A stretch of 64,000 nt of DNA from Geothrix limicola. Its GTDB lineage: Bacteria; Acidobacteriota; Holophagae; Holophagales; Holophagaceae. Below, piece by piece: positions 1 through 11,516 of this stretch. The DNA lies in assembly GCF_030268085.1 (NCBI RefSeq), contig NZ_BSDE01000002.1, positions 1 to 64,000 on the forward strand. Reading direction: 5' to 3'. Both the position numbers and the translations under genes were made by a program. A model generated the notes under the pieces. It saw only the letters and a program-made list of their open reading frames with translations, did not search any database and was not told the origin of the DNA. The first letter of the stretch is position 1; each line of letters opens with the position of its first letter.

Positions 1-3000
1 TGATATCCACCCCATACCAGTGCCCTGAGAAAATGTTGTACTGCGTCTGTACGTCCCGGCCCCCGTTGTGCTGGATCGCGAACATCGGAGACACCTTGTA
101 GAGGATGTTCCCCTCGATCTTCACGCCACTGCCCACGCCGTCGATGTAGATCCCCGACGTGTAGACCCCCAGCGGGCTCCCGCAGTTCCGGATCAGATTG
201 AACTGGATCAGGTTCCCCTGTGTCCCCCACTCCCGGCCCGTCGTGTAGATCACCCCTGCGTCGTTCGTCCACTGCGTCGCGTCATGGATGTGGTTGTACT
301 TGATCGTGTTCCCATTGCCGCTGAACAGGATCGCCGCGTGGGGCGAATGGTGGATCTCGTTGTGCTGGATCGTGAACCCCATGCAGTCGTTGTTGTACGC
401 GTCGCTGAAGGTCCCCAGGTTGATGGCCGGCTGGTAGGTCCAGAACAGCCGCCCGAAGTACTGGAACTCACTGTTCTCGATCAGCGTCCCGCTGGGCGTC
501 AGCGTCGTCCGGTTGCCGCCCGAGGCCCAGATGCCGCCCTTGCCCAGCTGCCTGAAGTCGCAGCCCTCCACCAGGTTCGAGCTGCCGTTGAGGAGCATGG
601 CGTAGCCGCCCGCATTGCGGAACTGGCAGTTCCGGAAGGCCACGTTCTGGCAGCTCGAGGCGTAGACCAGCCGGTCCTTGGCCGCCTCGAAGCTGATCCC
701 ATTCCAGGTGATCTGCTGGCAGCCCGACATCTGCAGCACCGGCGCCTGCAGCGTCGACAGCAGGATCTCGCTCGGCGGCACGTCGCCCACGGGCCGCAGG
801 TAGAGCCGCGCGTTGACCCGATCGATGAAGCATTCGCCGGGCGCCGTCAGCTCCTCCAGCAGGTTGTAGATAAAGAAGGGCTGGCCCGCACGAAGCCCAT
901 AGGTCACCGAATTGGCCAGCACGATGCTGCCCGTCGTCGGATCGAAGGACGTGATCGCGCTGTGGCTGCCGGACCAGCTGTAGTAGCCCAGTCCGAAATA
1001 CATGGCCTCCGAGGCCCGCCACTGGCTCATGTTGGGATCGGGCGCCGTGATCTGGGTGGAGCCATTGGTGCTGCGGATCAGCAGGAAGCCCGGGATCGCA
1101 TTCGATCCATCCGCCGGCGACAGGAAGGCCGTGCCCGAAGCTCCCGATCCCGCGACGAAGGCGCCCGCAGGGGCTGCGAAGGTATCCCAGGTCCCCCAGG
1201 AGGCCGACGTTCCCGTGCCGCCCAGGTCCCTGCGGTTGGACAGCCGCCAGTCCGGTCCCGTGGCCGAGGCCGCGATGGACCACACGTCGCCGTTCTTTGC
1301 GAGCTGGTAGTAGGGCCGCCCGCGGCTGTCCAGGCCCTTGTAGGCATAGTCGCCCGTCACGTCGGGGCTGAGCGTTCCGCTCACGTGGATGCTGGCCTGG
1401 GGCGCCGTGACCGCCGCGTTCACGTCCACGGCCTTGGGGTAGCGGGCCAGGGTGAGGGGCTTTCCATCCACAAAGACTTCCATGGACTGGTTCACGCCCC
1501 CGCTACCGTCGGCGCGGCTGGTCAAGGTGCCCAGGCTCGCGCTGTAGGCCGAGAGGTCCACCACGTAGATCTGGCTCCGGGCGCTGGGATCCAGGCGGGA
1601 CCAGTTGGGGTCCGTGCCGTCCACCAGGTGGGCGGAGGCCGGATTCACCGAGACGCCGCCGATGATCCGGGGCGTTTCATTGGGGTAGGCGACGTACTGG
1701 ATGGGGTTGGCCGCGGAACCGGAATCCGCCGAGCCCAGGGTGAAGCTGGAGGTCCGTGGGTAGATGCCGCCACGCAGGTAGACGCTGAGGGTGCCCGCCG
1801 TGGCACGGCTGGCGTTCTGGAGGAGGGTGCGAGCCCCTTCCAGGGTCGTGGGCGAGGCTAGGGTGCCGGGATTGGTCGAGAGGCCATTGGGCGCCACAAA
1901 GATGCCCGCGGGGGCAGCCTGCACGGTCACGGTGCAGGAGCTGCTCTTAGTGCTATCCGTCGTGCTGGTGGCCGTCACCACGTCGCTGCCGCCGCTGGCA
2001 GGCGCCGTGTAGAGGCCCCCGCTCGTGATGCTGCCCCGCTGCGCCGACCAGGTGACGGAGGAGCTGTAGCTCCCCGAACCCGAAACGGCCACCGTGAACT
2101 GGTTCTGGGCGCTCGCCGTCAGGGACAGCGTCGTCGGGCTCACGGTCACCGAGGTGATGCTGCTGGTGGCGGAGATGGTGAGGGTCGAGCTCGCGGACTT
2201 GCTCGTATCGGCCACGCTCGTGGCCGTCACCACGTCGCTGCCGCTCGTCGCCGGCGCCGTGTAGAGGCCACCGCTCGTGATCGTTCCCCGCTGCGCCGTC
2301 CAGGTCACCGCCGAGCTGTAGCTCCCCGTCCCGGAGACCGTGACCACGAACTGGTTCTGGGCGCTCGCGTTCAGGGACAGCGAGGTCGGGCTCACCGCCA
2401 CCGAGGTAATGCTCGTGGCCGCCGTCACCGTGAGGGTCGAGCTCGAGGACTTACTCGTATCTGCCACGCTCGTCGCCGTCACCACATCGCTGCCGCTCGT
2501 CGCCGGCGCCGTGTAGAGGCCACCGCTCGTGATCGTTCCTCGTTGCGCCGTCCACGTCACCGCCGAACTGTAGTTCCCTGTTCCCGAAACCGTGACCACG
2601 AACTGGTTCTGGGCGCCGGTGTTCAGCGATAGGGAGGTCGGGCTCAGAGTCACCGAGGTGATGCTCGCCGCGGCGGTGACCGTGATGGTGGCGCTCGCGG
2701 ACTTGCTGGCATCCGTCACGCTCGTCGCCGTCACCACGTCACTGCCGCCCGTGGCGGGCGCCGTGTAGAGACCTCCGCTGGTGATCGTGCCCCGCTGCGC
2801 CGTCCAGGTCACGGAGGAGCTGTAGCTTCCCGTCCCGGTCACGGTGGACACGAACTGGTTCTGAGCGCCCGCGAGCAGGGTGAGCGTCGCCGGACTCACC
2901 GCCACGGAGGTGACGCCCGTGACCGCCACTGTGACGCTTGCAGCCCCGGATTTGGTGGCGTCCGCCGTGCTCGTCGCCGTCACGACATCGCTGCCACTTG

Positions 3001-5704
3001 TTGCCGGCGCGGTATAGAGGCCCGAGCTGGTGATCGTGCCCCGCTGGGCCGACCAGGTCACCGTCGAACTGTAGCTTCCCGTGCCGGCAACCGTCGCGAT
3101 GAACTGGTTCTGGGCCCCCACGTTCAAGGACAGGGTCGCCGGACTCACGGCCACGGAGGTGATGCTGGCGCTCACGGCCACGGAGATGCTTGAGCTCGCG
3201 GATTTGCTGGCGTCGGCCGTGCTCGTCGCCGTCACCACGTCGCTGCCGCTCGTGGCGGGGGCGGTGTACAGACCCGAACTCGTGACCGTGCCCCGCTGGG
3301 CCGTCCAGGTCACCGCCGAACTGTAGCTTCCCGTGCCCGCGACCGTGGCGGTGAATTGTTTCTGGGTGCCCGTGTTCAGGGATGCACTCGTCGGGCTCAC
3401 GGTCACGGAGGTGATGCTGGCGGCGACGTTGACGGTGATGCTCGAACTGGCGGACTTGCTGGAATCACCCACGCTCGTCGCCGTCACGACGTCGCTTCCG
3501 CTCGTGGCGGGCGCGGTATAGAGGCCCGCGCTCGTGATGCTGCCCCGCTGGGCCGTCCAGGTCACCGCCGAGCTGTAGCTCCCCGTGCCCGCAACAGTCG
3601 CAATGAACTGGTTCTGCGCGCTTGTATTCAGGGAGATCGTTGTCGGACTCAAGGTCACCGAGGTGATGCTCGAGGCGGATGCCACCGTGATGCTGGCACT
3701 CGCGGACTTGCTGGTGTTCGCCACGCTCGTCGCCGTGACCACGTCGCTCCCGCTCGTGGCAGGCGCGGTGTACAGGCCCGTGCTCGTGATGCTGCCCCGC
3801 TGGGCCGTCCAGGTCACGGCCGAGCTGTAGCTGCCCGTGCCCGATACCGTGGCGACGAACTGGTTCTGGGCTCCGGTCGTCAAGGAAATGGCCGCCGGGC
3901 TCAGCGTCACGGAGCTGATGGTGGCCGTGGTCGTCACGGTGATGCTCGCGCTCGACGACTTGCTGGCGTCGGCCACGCTCGTCGCGGTCACGACATCGCT
4001 TCCGCCGGTGGCGGGGGCGGTGTAGAGACCGGAACCGCTGATGGTGCCCCGCTGTGCGGACCAGGTGACAGAGGTGTTGTAGCTTCCCGTTCCGGAGACG
4101 GAAGCCGTGAACTGGTTCTGGGCGCCCGTGTTCAAGGAGGCACTGGCCGGACTCACCGCCACGGAAGTGATGCCGATGGGAACCACCACCGTCACCGTCG
4201 CCGTGGCCGACTGGCTGGGATCCTGCGCGCTCGTGGCCGTGATGCTGTGGGTACCCGCGGTACCCGGTGCGGTGTAAAGCCGTGTGGTTCCTGTTCCCGT
4301 GAGCGTCCCGACACTTGCGTTTCCATCCGTGATGCCGTCCACGGCCCATGACAGGCCCGTGTTGGTCGTCCCCGACACGGTGGCTGCACAGGTCAGCGAG
4401 GCCCCGGTGGCGATCGTCCCCGTGGCAGGGCTCAGGCTGACCACCACCGCGGCTGGAGGCGCCTGGACGGTGATGAGGGCCGAGGCCGACTTGGTCGCAT
4501 CGGCCTGGCTGGTGGCCACCAGGGTATGGCTGCCTGCGGCCGCCGGGGCCGTATAGGTGATGGTGTTGCCGGTCCCTGTGAGGGTACCCACCGTGCTGTT
4601 CCCATTCGCGATGCCATCCACGGCCCAGGTGACGGCCGTATTGGAAACGCCGGATACCGTGACCATGAAGGAGGTGCTGGAACCCGCCGCCAGGCTGCTG
4701 GAAACCGGATTCAGGGTCACCGTTTCGGCGGGGGGAGGCACCTGCACGACGACAATGGCAGAGGCCGATTTGCTCGCATCGGCCACACTCGTCGCGGTCA
4801 GGGTGTGACTTCCCCCCAGGGTGGGGGCCGTGTAGGTGATGGTGAGACCACTCCCCGCCACGGTCCCCGTGCTGGCATTGCCGCTGGGGACGCCGTCCAC
4901 GCTCCACAGGATGGCTGTGTTGGTGGTCCCGGACACCGCGGCCGTGAAGGAGCTGGAGCCCCCGGCATTCAGGGTGACGGAGGTCGGGTTCATCGTCACG
5001 GAGACGACGAGGGGGAGGGCCTGGACCGAGATCGTCGAGGCGGCTTTCTTCGAACTGTCCGCAATGCTGGTGGCCACCAGGGTATGGCTGCCCGCCACGG
5101 CGGGTGCCGTGTAGAGCACGGTGTTTCCACTCCCGGTCACCGTTCCCACGGTGCCATTGCCGTTCACGACGCCATCGACGGTCCACTTGACCGTCGTATC
5201 CGCGGCATTCGACACCACGGCGGAGAAGGATTGGCTCGCACCGGCCGTGAGCGTCGTCGCACCGGGACTCAAGGTCACGCTCACCGCCGGTGTGATGGGA
5301 TGGACGGTCACACTTGACGAGGCTTTCTTGGAGGCATCAGCCTGGCTCGTGGCCGTCAGGACGTGGCTGCCTGCGGAATCCGGGGCCGTGTAGACGGCGC
5401 TGGTCCCGCTGCCCGAGATGGTGCCCACGTTGGCGTTTCCATTGGGCACACCGTCGACGCTCCAGGTTACGGAGGTATCGGTGGTGCCCGACACCGTGGC
5501 CGTAAGCGCAAGCGTGTCGCCAGCCTTGATGTCCGTCACCGTGGGACTGACCACCAGGCCCACCGCAGCCGGAGGCGTGCCCGGCACAGGCGCAGCGGGC
5601 GCCGCGGCACTGCTTCCGCCGCCACCGCTGCAGGCGATCATCGAACACACCACCCCGATGATCAGGATGCCCAATAAGCGGACTTGAATACTCCCAGCGT
5701 GCAT
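1..5704 (-). CDS. Giant Ig-repeat beta-helix lipoprotein (partial, C-terminus off window)
   Basis: One open frame runs from the ATG at 5704 to the left edge with no stop, giving about 1900 codons. The N-terminus is a lipoprotein signal with lipobox SMIAC, followed by a Gly/Ser/Ala/Pro linker. Next come five Ig-like repeats of about 93 residues (YTAP and GSHTL..ATS..DASK cores). Nine shorter repeats of about 84 residues follow (VTW.AQRG, GLYTAP, ATSVADASKS). After these is a right-handed parallel beta-helix region with the NEIHH and YNHIH turns typical of pectate-lyase-like folds. The last visible residues align with about residue 720 of the paralogue at 6544-9132, so roughly 145 residues lie outside the window. 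Likely an outer-membrane or surface-anchored polysaccharide-binding or -cleaving protein; the substrate cannot be told. The family assignment is secure, the enzymatic role is not. Confidence 0.85.
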   Translation of the reverse strand, partial: MHAGSIQVRLLGILIIGVVCSMIACSGGGGSSAAAPAAPVPGTPPAAVGLVVSPTVTDIKAGDTLALTATVSGTTDTSVTWSVDGVPNGNANVGTISGSGTSAVYTAPDSAGSHVLTATSQADASKKASSSVTVHPITPAVSVTLSPGATTLTAGASQSFSAVVSNAADTTVKWTVDGVVNGNGTVGTVTGSGNTVLYTAPAVAGSHTLVATSIADSSKKAASTISVQALPLVVSVTMNPTSVTLNAGGSSSFTAAVSGTTNTAILWSVDGVPSGNASTGTVAGSGLTITYTAPTLGGSHTLTATSVADASKSASAIVVVQVPPPAETVTLNPVSSSLAAGSSTSFMVTVSGVSNTAVTWAVDGIANGNSTVGTLTGTGNTITYTAPAAAGSHTLVATSQADATKSASALITVQAPPAAVVVSLSPATGTIATGASLTCAATVSGTTNTGLSWAVDGITDGNASVGTLTGTGTTRLYTAPGTAGTHSITATSAQDPSQSATATVTVVVPIGITSVAVSPASASLNTGAQNQFTASVSGTGSYNTSVTWSAQRGTISGSGLYTAPATGGSDVVTATSVADASKSSSASITVTTTATISSVTLSPAAISLTTGAQNQFVATVSGTGSYSSAVTWTAQRGSITSTGLYTAPATSGSDVVTATSVANTSKSASASITVASASSITSVTLSPTTISLNTSAQNQFIATVAGTGSYSSAVTWTAQRGSITSAGLYTAPATSGSDVVTATSVGDSSKSASSSITVNVAASITSVTVSPTSASLNTGTQKQFTATVAGTGSYSSAVTWTAQRGTVTSSGLYTAPATSGSDVVTATSTADASKSASSSISVAVSASITSVAVSPATLSLNVGAQNQFIATVAGTGSYSSTVTWSAQRGTITSSGLYTAPATSGSDVVTATSTADATKSGAASVTVAVTGVTSVAVSPATLTLLAGAQNQFVSTVTGTGSYSSSVTWTAQRGTITSGGLYTAPATGGSDVVTATSVTDASKSASATITVTAAASITSVTLSPTSLSLNTGAQNQFVVTVSGTGNYSSAVTWTAQRGTITSGGLYTAPATSGSDVVTATSVADTSKSSSSTLTVTAATSITSVAVSPTSLSLNASAQNQFVVTVSGTGSYSSAVTWTAQRGTITSGGLYTAPATSGSDVVTATSVADTSKSASSTLTISATSSITSVTVSPTTLSLTASAQNQFTVAVSGSGSYSSSVTWSAQRGSITSGGLYTAPASGGSDVVTATSTTDSTKSSSCTVTVQAAPAGIFVAPNGLSTNPGTLASPTTLEGARTLLQNASRATAGTLSVYLRGGIYPRTSSFTLGSADSGSAANPIQYVAYPNETPRIIGGVSVNPASAHLVDGTDPNWSRLDPSARSQIYVVDLSAYSASLGTLTSRADGSGGVNQSMEVFVDGKPLTLARYPKAVDVNAAVTAPQASIHVSGTLSPDVTGDYAYKGLDSRGRPYYQLAKNGDVWSIAASATGPDWRLSNRRDLGGTGTSASWGTWDTFAAPAGAFVAGSGASGTAFLSPADGSNAIPGFLLIRSTNGSTQITAPDPNMSQWRASEAMYFGLGYYSWSGSHSAITSFDPTTGSIVLANSVTYGLRAGQPFFIYNLLEELTAPGECFIDRVNARLYLRPVGDVPPSEILLSTLQAPVLQMSGCQQITWNGISFEAAKDRLVYASSCQNVAFRNCQFRNAGGYAMLLNGSSNLVEGCDFRQLGKGGIWASGGNRTTLTPSGTLIENSEFQYFGRLFWTYQPAINLGTFSDAYNNDCMGFTIQHNEIHHSPHAAILFSGNGNTIKYNHIHDATQWTNDAGVIYTTGREWGTQGNLIQFNLIRNCGSPLGVYTSGIYIDGVGSGVKIEGNILYKVSPMFAIQHNGGRDVQTQYNIFSGHWYGVDI
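1930..5560 (-). repeat. 14 in-frame Ig-like coding repeats
   Basis: Within the giant lipoprotein gene, the LYTAP/YTAP codons recur near 2011, 2255, 2511, 2762, 3011, 3264, 3514, 3768 and 4021 (period about 252 bp). They recur near 4270, 4551, 4828, 5109 and 5389 with a period of about 279 bp. Adjacent 252-bp units share long near-identical stretches at the DNA level, so copy number could change by recombination or slippage without breaking the frame. Confidence 0.85.
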
Positions 5705-5729
5705 GGGAGCTCCTGGGTGCGACGAGGTT

Positions 5730-5748
5730 GCTTTTCGGCTCGAAAAGC
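5730..5748. promoter_or_regulatory. Perfect inverted repeat upstream of the giant lipoprotein gene
   Basis: An 8-bp perfect inverted repeat (GCTTTTCG / CGAAAAGC, 3-nt loop) lies 26-44 bp upstream of the lipoprotein ATG, in the region shared with the divergent PilZ gene. It could be an operator or a 5' UTR hairpin. No regulator can be assigned. Confidence 0.35.
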
Positions 5749-5835
5749 ATAAGTCTTTATTGGTGGTCTGCCAGTTTTCTCCCATTCCTTGCGAATGTCC
5801 ACTAGGGGCCTATCATCCTGTTGAGAGATTCGACG

Positions 5836-6477
5836 ATGACCTCATCTGCCGATCAGCGAGCCTACGAACGCCTGCCCTTCAGCCAGAAGGTCAGGGTGGT
5901 CTCCGCCGGGCGCGTGGCCGCCTACGCCATGGTCATCAATATCGGGATGGGGGGCATCCTGCTCGGATCCACCTCGCCCCTGCCGGTGGGCAGCCAGTGC
6001 AAAGTCGCCATTCCGGTCCCCGATGGAGGCGGCATCAAACGCATCGTCGCCGAGGGGACCGTGGTCCGCGGCGACAGCGGGGGAACCGCCGTCAAGTTCG
6101 CGCAAGCCATCGAACCCAGCCGCTTCGAAGCCCTGTTTCGCAGCGCTCCGGTCAGCACCCACAGCTCGCTGCTGGCGGGCTACCTGGCCTATTTCGAGGT
6201 CAGCCGCGACAAGGACCTGGCCAACTGCGAAAAACTCCTGGGCGTCAGCAAGCGGGCCTTCCGGACCACCTTCTACATCACCTTCTGCTCGTGCATCTCA
6301 CTGGCCATCCTTCCCGTATGGCTGCTCCGGAGCCTCATTCCGGCCTATCCGAACTGGATCAAGATCGCCCTTTGCTTCGGCTACGGCGCCATCTGGCTGG
6401 CGGTCATCCAGCCGTCCATCGATCTCTCGGTCTTCCATTTCCTGAAGCATCGCCGCTCTTCCCAACCCAACCCCTGA
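5836..6477 (+). CDS. PilZ-domain protein with two C-terminal membrane helices
   Basis: A protein of 213 residues. Residues 5-100 look like a PilZ c-di-GMP-binding fold: an R-rich start (YERLPFSQKVR) and INIGMGGIL at 34-42, matching the (D/N)xSxxG-type loop with Gly in place of Ser. The Arg motif is weak, so c-di-GMP binding is probable rather than certain. Two hydrophobic helices at about 146-168 and 174-193 anchor it in the inner membrane. The ATG at 5836 is preferred over the upstream TTG because GAGAG sits about 8 nt before it. It is divergent from the giant lipoprotein gene and lies between the two beta-helix lipoprotein genes, which suggests a link to surface or exopolysaccharide control. 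Confidence 0.75.
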   Translation: MTSSADQRAYERLPFSQKVRVVSAGRVAAYAMVINIGMGGILLGSTSPLPVGSQCKVAIPVPDGGGIKRIVAEGTVVRGDSGGTAVKFAQAIEPSRFEALFRSAPVSTHSSLLAGYLAYFEVSRDKDLANCEKLLGVSKRAFRTTFYITFCSCISLAILPVWLLRSLIPAYPNWIKIALCFGYGAIWLAVIQPSIDLSVFHFLKHRRSSQPNP

Positions 6478-6543
6478 GAAGGTGATTCCGTCAAGGGATG
6501 GACTGGAGGGTTGAGGGCAGGCCTGGTGCCCGTTTAGCGTGGT

Positions 6544-9132
6544 TCAGGGCTGGACGCCGATCTTGGATGCGTCGATGCCCGGGAAGCCGGGGATGCTGTA
6601 CATGGGGCTTTCGGGTTTGAGCCTGAAGTCCAGATTCACCGGATCCATGAAGAGGGGATCCACCTGACTCAGGTTATTCGACACCTGGGTGAACCAGGTC
6701 AGGGGCGGGGCCAGGCCCGGAAAGACATTCTCCTGGCGGATGGCGTCGGCGCTGCTGCCCTGGAACAGGTTCCCGTAAAAAATGCAATTCTCGGGTTCGA
6801 GCCAATGGCTTCCCTGGATTAGAGTCCAATCGTTCGGGATGGCCGCGACGGTGGGATAGGCCGTGGACCAGGGTGCAGCCTGGTAGTTGAAGTGGTTCAG
6901 CTTCTCCAGCAGGTTGAGGCTACTGCCGGCGACGTTGTTCACCATGGTCGTTCCGTAGTTCACGGTGACTGCCCCGAACCAGTATCCAGACATCACGTTG
7001 TACCGGATCTTCACGTCACGGCCCCCATTGTGCTGAAGGGCCAGGGCCGCGCCGGACTTGTAGAGGATGTTGCCTTCGATGGTGACGCCGCTGCCTCCCG
7101 AATCCAGGTAGATCCCCAGGACGTAGACGCCAAAGGGACCGCCGCTGTGCCGGATCAGGTTGTACTGGACGAGGTTGCCCTGGCTGCCCCAGTCCCGCTG
7201 GGAATAGAGGGCCCCGGCATCGTTCACCCATTGGCACACGTGATGGATGTGGTTGTAGCGGATCGTGTGGTTGTTCCCCTGGAAGAGCATGGCCTGGTGG
7301 GGCGCGTGGTGGATTTCGTTGTGCTGGACCGTGATGCCGGAACAATCATCGCTGTAGCTGGGCTTGGTGATGGAATCGATGTTGATTCCGGGCTGGTAGC
7401 TCCAGAAGAGGCGGCCGTAGTGGTGGATCCGACTGTTTTCGATCACCGTGCCGCTGGACGTGAGCGTGTGCCGGTCACCGCCGCAGACCCAGACGCCGCC
7501 TTTTCCGAGTTGTGTGAGTTCGCAGGCCTCGACGAGATTGGATGCCCCGCTGAGGAGGAGCCCCCAGCCTCCGGCGTTGCGGAAGAGGCAGTTGGCGAAG
7601 GTCACGTTGGTGCAGGCCTGGGCGTCCACCAGGTTGTTCTGGGCCGATTCGAAAACGATGCCCTTCCAACTGACGTAAGCGACGCTTCGCATGGTGACGA
7701 TGGGCGCCTGCAGCGTAGAAAGCAGGATTTCGCCAGGCACCGCGTCTCCCACGGGGCGAAGGTACAGGCGGGCGTTGACCCGGTCGATGAAATAGTCCCC
7801 CGGATCGGTGAGTTCTTCGAGCAGGTTGTAGACGTAGAAGGGCTGGCCTCCCCTCAAGCCGTAGGTGGGCGTCGAGGCCAGGTGGATGGTTCCGGAGGCC
7901 GAGTCCAGCGAACTCAGCGCGCAGTGGCTGGCAGACCATGCGTAGTAGCCCGTACCGTAGTACATCGCCTCACTGGCCCGCCAGCGGCCCATGCGGGAAT
8001 TGGAGACCTGGATCTGTGTGCTGCCGTTCGTCCCCTGGATGAGCATGAAACCTGGCATGGCGTTCGATCCATCCGCGCGGCTCAGGAAGGCCGAGCCGAG
8101 GGCGCGGCCCGAGGTCGGGTCGAACCTGCCGACGGGGCCCGCGAAGCTTTCAAATGTCCCCCAGGACGCCGATGTGCCTGTGCCTCCCAGGTCGCGGCGG
8201 TTGGATAGATACCAATCCGCGCCGGTGGCCGAACCCGCGATGGACCAGAGGTCTCCGCCCTTGGCCAGCTGGTAGTACGGGCGGCCCAACGCATCGGTGC
8301 CCTTGTAGGCGTAGTCCCCAGTCGCGTCCGGCGTGATGCTGCCCGTGACCCGCAGCGTGGCCTGAGGCGTGAGATTCACCGACTCGGGATCCACGGCCTT
8401 TGGGTACTGAGCCAGCGAGAGCGGCACGCCATTGGCGAACACTTCCATGGCGTGATTGATCTCGCTGCTGCCATCGATCCGACTGCTGAAGCTTCCCAGG
8501 TACGAACGGACGCTGCTGAGATCCGCTGCGTAGATCTTGGACTGGGCCGTGGCATCCAGCCGGGCCCAGTTCGGATCGGTCGAATCCACCAGGCGAAGGT
8601 TCTTGGGATCGAGGGAAACGCCCCCCACGAGGCGTGGCGTCTCGTTGGGATAGGCCACGTATTCCACCGGGTTGGCCTGGGAGCCCGAATCCGTCGCGCC
8701 GAGCGAAAACGTTGCCGAGGTTCGCTGATAAACGCCCCCCCGCAACAGGACCCGCAGGACGCCCGGGCCCGACCGGGCCGCATTCCGGATCAGGAGCTGG
8801 GCGCCTTCCAGGGTCGTCGGGGCCGCCAGGGTTCCAGGATTAGAGGCCGTCCCATTGGGAGCCACGACGAACTCGTGAAGGGTCGTGCCAGGTGTGGGAG
8901 TCGGCGTGGGAGTCGGCGTTGGAGTGGGGGTCGGGGTTGGCGTAGGAGTCGGTGTCGGTGTCGGTGTGGGGGTTGGTGTCGGAGTCGGTTGGACCGCCGC
9001 CTGCCCATCCTGCGCCTTGTTGCCGCAGGCGAGACCGAGCACCAGCAGGCACAGCCCGACCACAAGCCTCCAGCGGAATCCCCGCAGATTCCAAACCAGC
9101 CCAGGGTGCCCCCCGGGTGTCCGGCTCCGCAT
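6544..9132 (-). CDS. Beta-helix lipoprotein with Pro-Thr stalk
   Basis: A protein of 862 residues, paralogous to the beta-helix part of the giant lipoprotein at the left edge. The signal peptide ends in lipobox LGLAC (Cys about 36). A run of about 17 Pro-Thr dipeptides (about 47-80) acts as an extended stalk, followed by the same N-terminal sandwich (ATFSLGATDSGS, YPNETPRLVGG) and a parallel beta-helix (NEIHHAPHQAM, YNHIHHV). I chose the ATG at 9132 because GGAGG lies 4 nt before it; another ATG at 9162 would overlap the upstream gene and adds residues before the signal peptide. It starts 13 bp after the stop of the CapD-like gene, so the two are probably co-transcribed. Role: surface polysaccharide binding or lysis, substrate unknown. 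Confidence 0.85.
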   Translation of the reverse strand: MRSRTPGGHPGLVWNLRGFRWRLVVGLCLLVLGLACGNKAQDGQAAVQPTPTPTPTPTPTPTPTPTPTPTPTPTPTPTPTPGTTLHEFVVAPNGTASNPGTLAAPTTLEGAQLLIRNAARSGPGVLRVLLRGGVYQRTSATFSLGATDSGSQANPVEYVAYPNETPRLVGGVSLDPKNLRLVDSTDPNWARLDATAQSKIYAADLSSVRSYLGSFSSRIDGSSEINHAMEVFANGVPLSLAQYPKAVDPESVNLTPQATLRVTGSITPDATGDYAYKGTDALGRPYYQLAKGGDLWSIAGSATGADWYLSNRRDLGGTGTSASWGTFESFAGPVGRFDPTSGRALGSAFLSRADGSNAMPGFMLIQGTNGSTQIQVSNSRMGRWRASEAMYYGTGYYAWSASHCALSSLDSASGTIHLASTPTYGLRGGQPFYVYNLLEELTDPGDYFIDRVNARLYLRPVGDAVPGEILLSTLQAPIVTMRSVAYVSWKGIVFESAQNNLVDAQACTNVTFANCLFRNAGGWGLLLSGASNLVEACELTQLGKGGVWVCGGDRHTLTSSGTVIENSRIHHYGRLFWSYQPGINIDSITKPSYSDDCSGITVQHNEIHHAPHQAMLFQGNNHTIRYNHIHHVCQWVNDAGALYSQRDWGSQGNLVQYNLIRHSGGPFGVYVLGIYLDSGGSGVTIEGNILYKSGAALALQHNGGRDVKIRYNVMSGYWFGAVTVNYGTTMVNNVAGSSLNLLEKLNHFNYQAAPWSTAYPTVAAIPNDWTLIQGSHWLEPENCIFYGNLFQGSSADAIRQENVFPGLAPPLTWFTQVSNNLSQVDPLFMDPVNLDFRLKPESPMYSIPGFPGIDASKIGVQP
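8890..8991. repeat. Pro-Thr-encoding hexanucleotide tandem repeat
   Basis: About 100 bp of degenerate GGAGTC/GGTGTC-type 6-bp units encode the (PT)n stalk of the lipoprotein. All units are multiples of 6 bp, so slippage changes stalk length but not frame. It also produces long spurious open frames on the plus strand. Confidence 0.8.
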
Positions 9133-9145
9133 CAAGCCTCCAGCC

Positions 9146-11257
<2,112 letters not shown>

Positions 11258-11516
11258 GGTCGACTTCCTGTCTATGGAACCCATTTTGGTCTGGACCCCA
11301 AAGTATAAGCACTTCATGCCGGCCAGGTGGAAAATTCCTGCTAAATCACTTGCGACAACACTCATAGACAAGGCGAACATTCAGATTTTGCAGGCACTTG
11401 GAAAGGCCGCCGATTTTCAAAGACCATAAGCGCGGATAAAACCAAGGCCCCCCCTTATGACCATTGCCTCCATGCACTAGATCAAAAGGAGTAGACCGTT
11501 CAAGGAGCGGCGGCGT

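Noticed and set aside
68-1861. Long plus-strand open frame opposite the giant lipoprotein gene
   Set aside because: It has no domain, an Arg/Pro/His-rich composition and lies antisense to a frame with clear beta-helix and Ig repeats.
5703-6485. Plus-strand frame overlapping the PilZ gene
   Set aside because: It is an alternate frame of the PilZ gene; Arg/Pro-rich with no domain.
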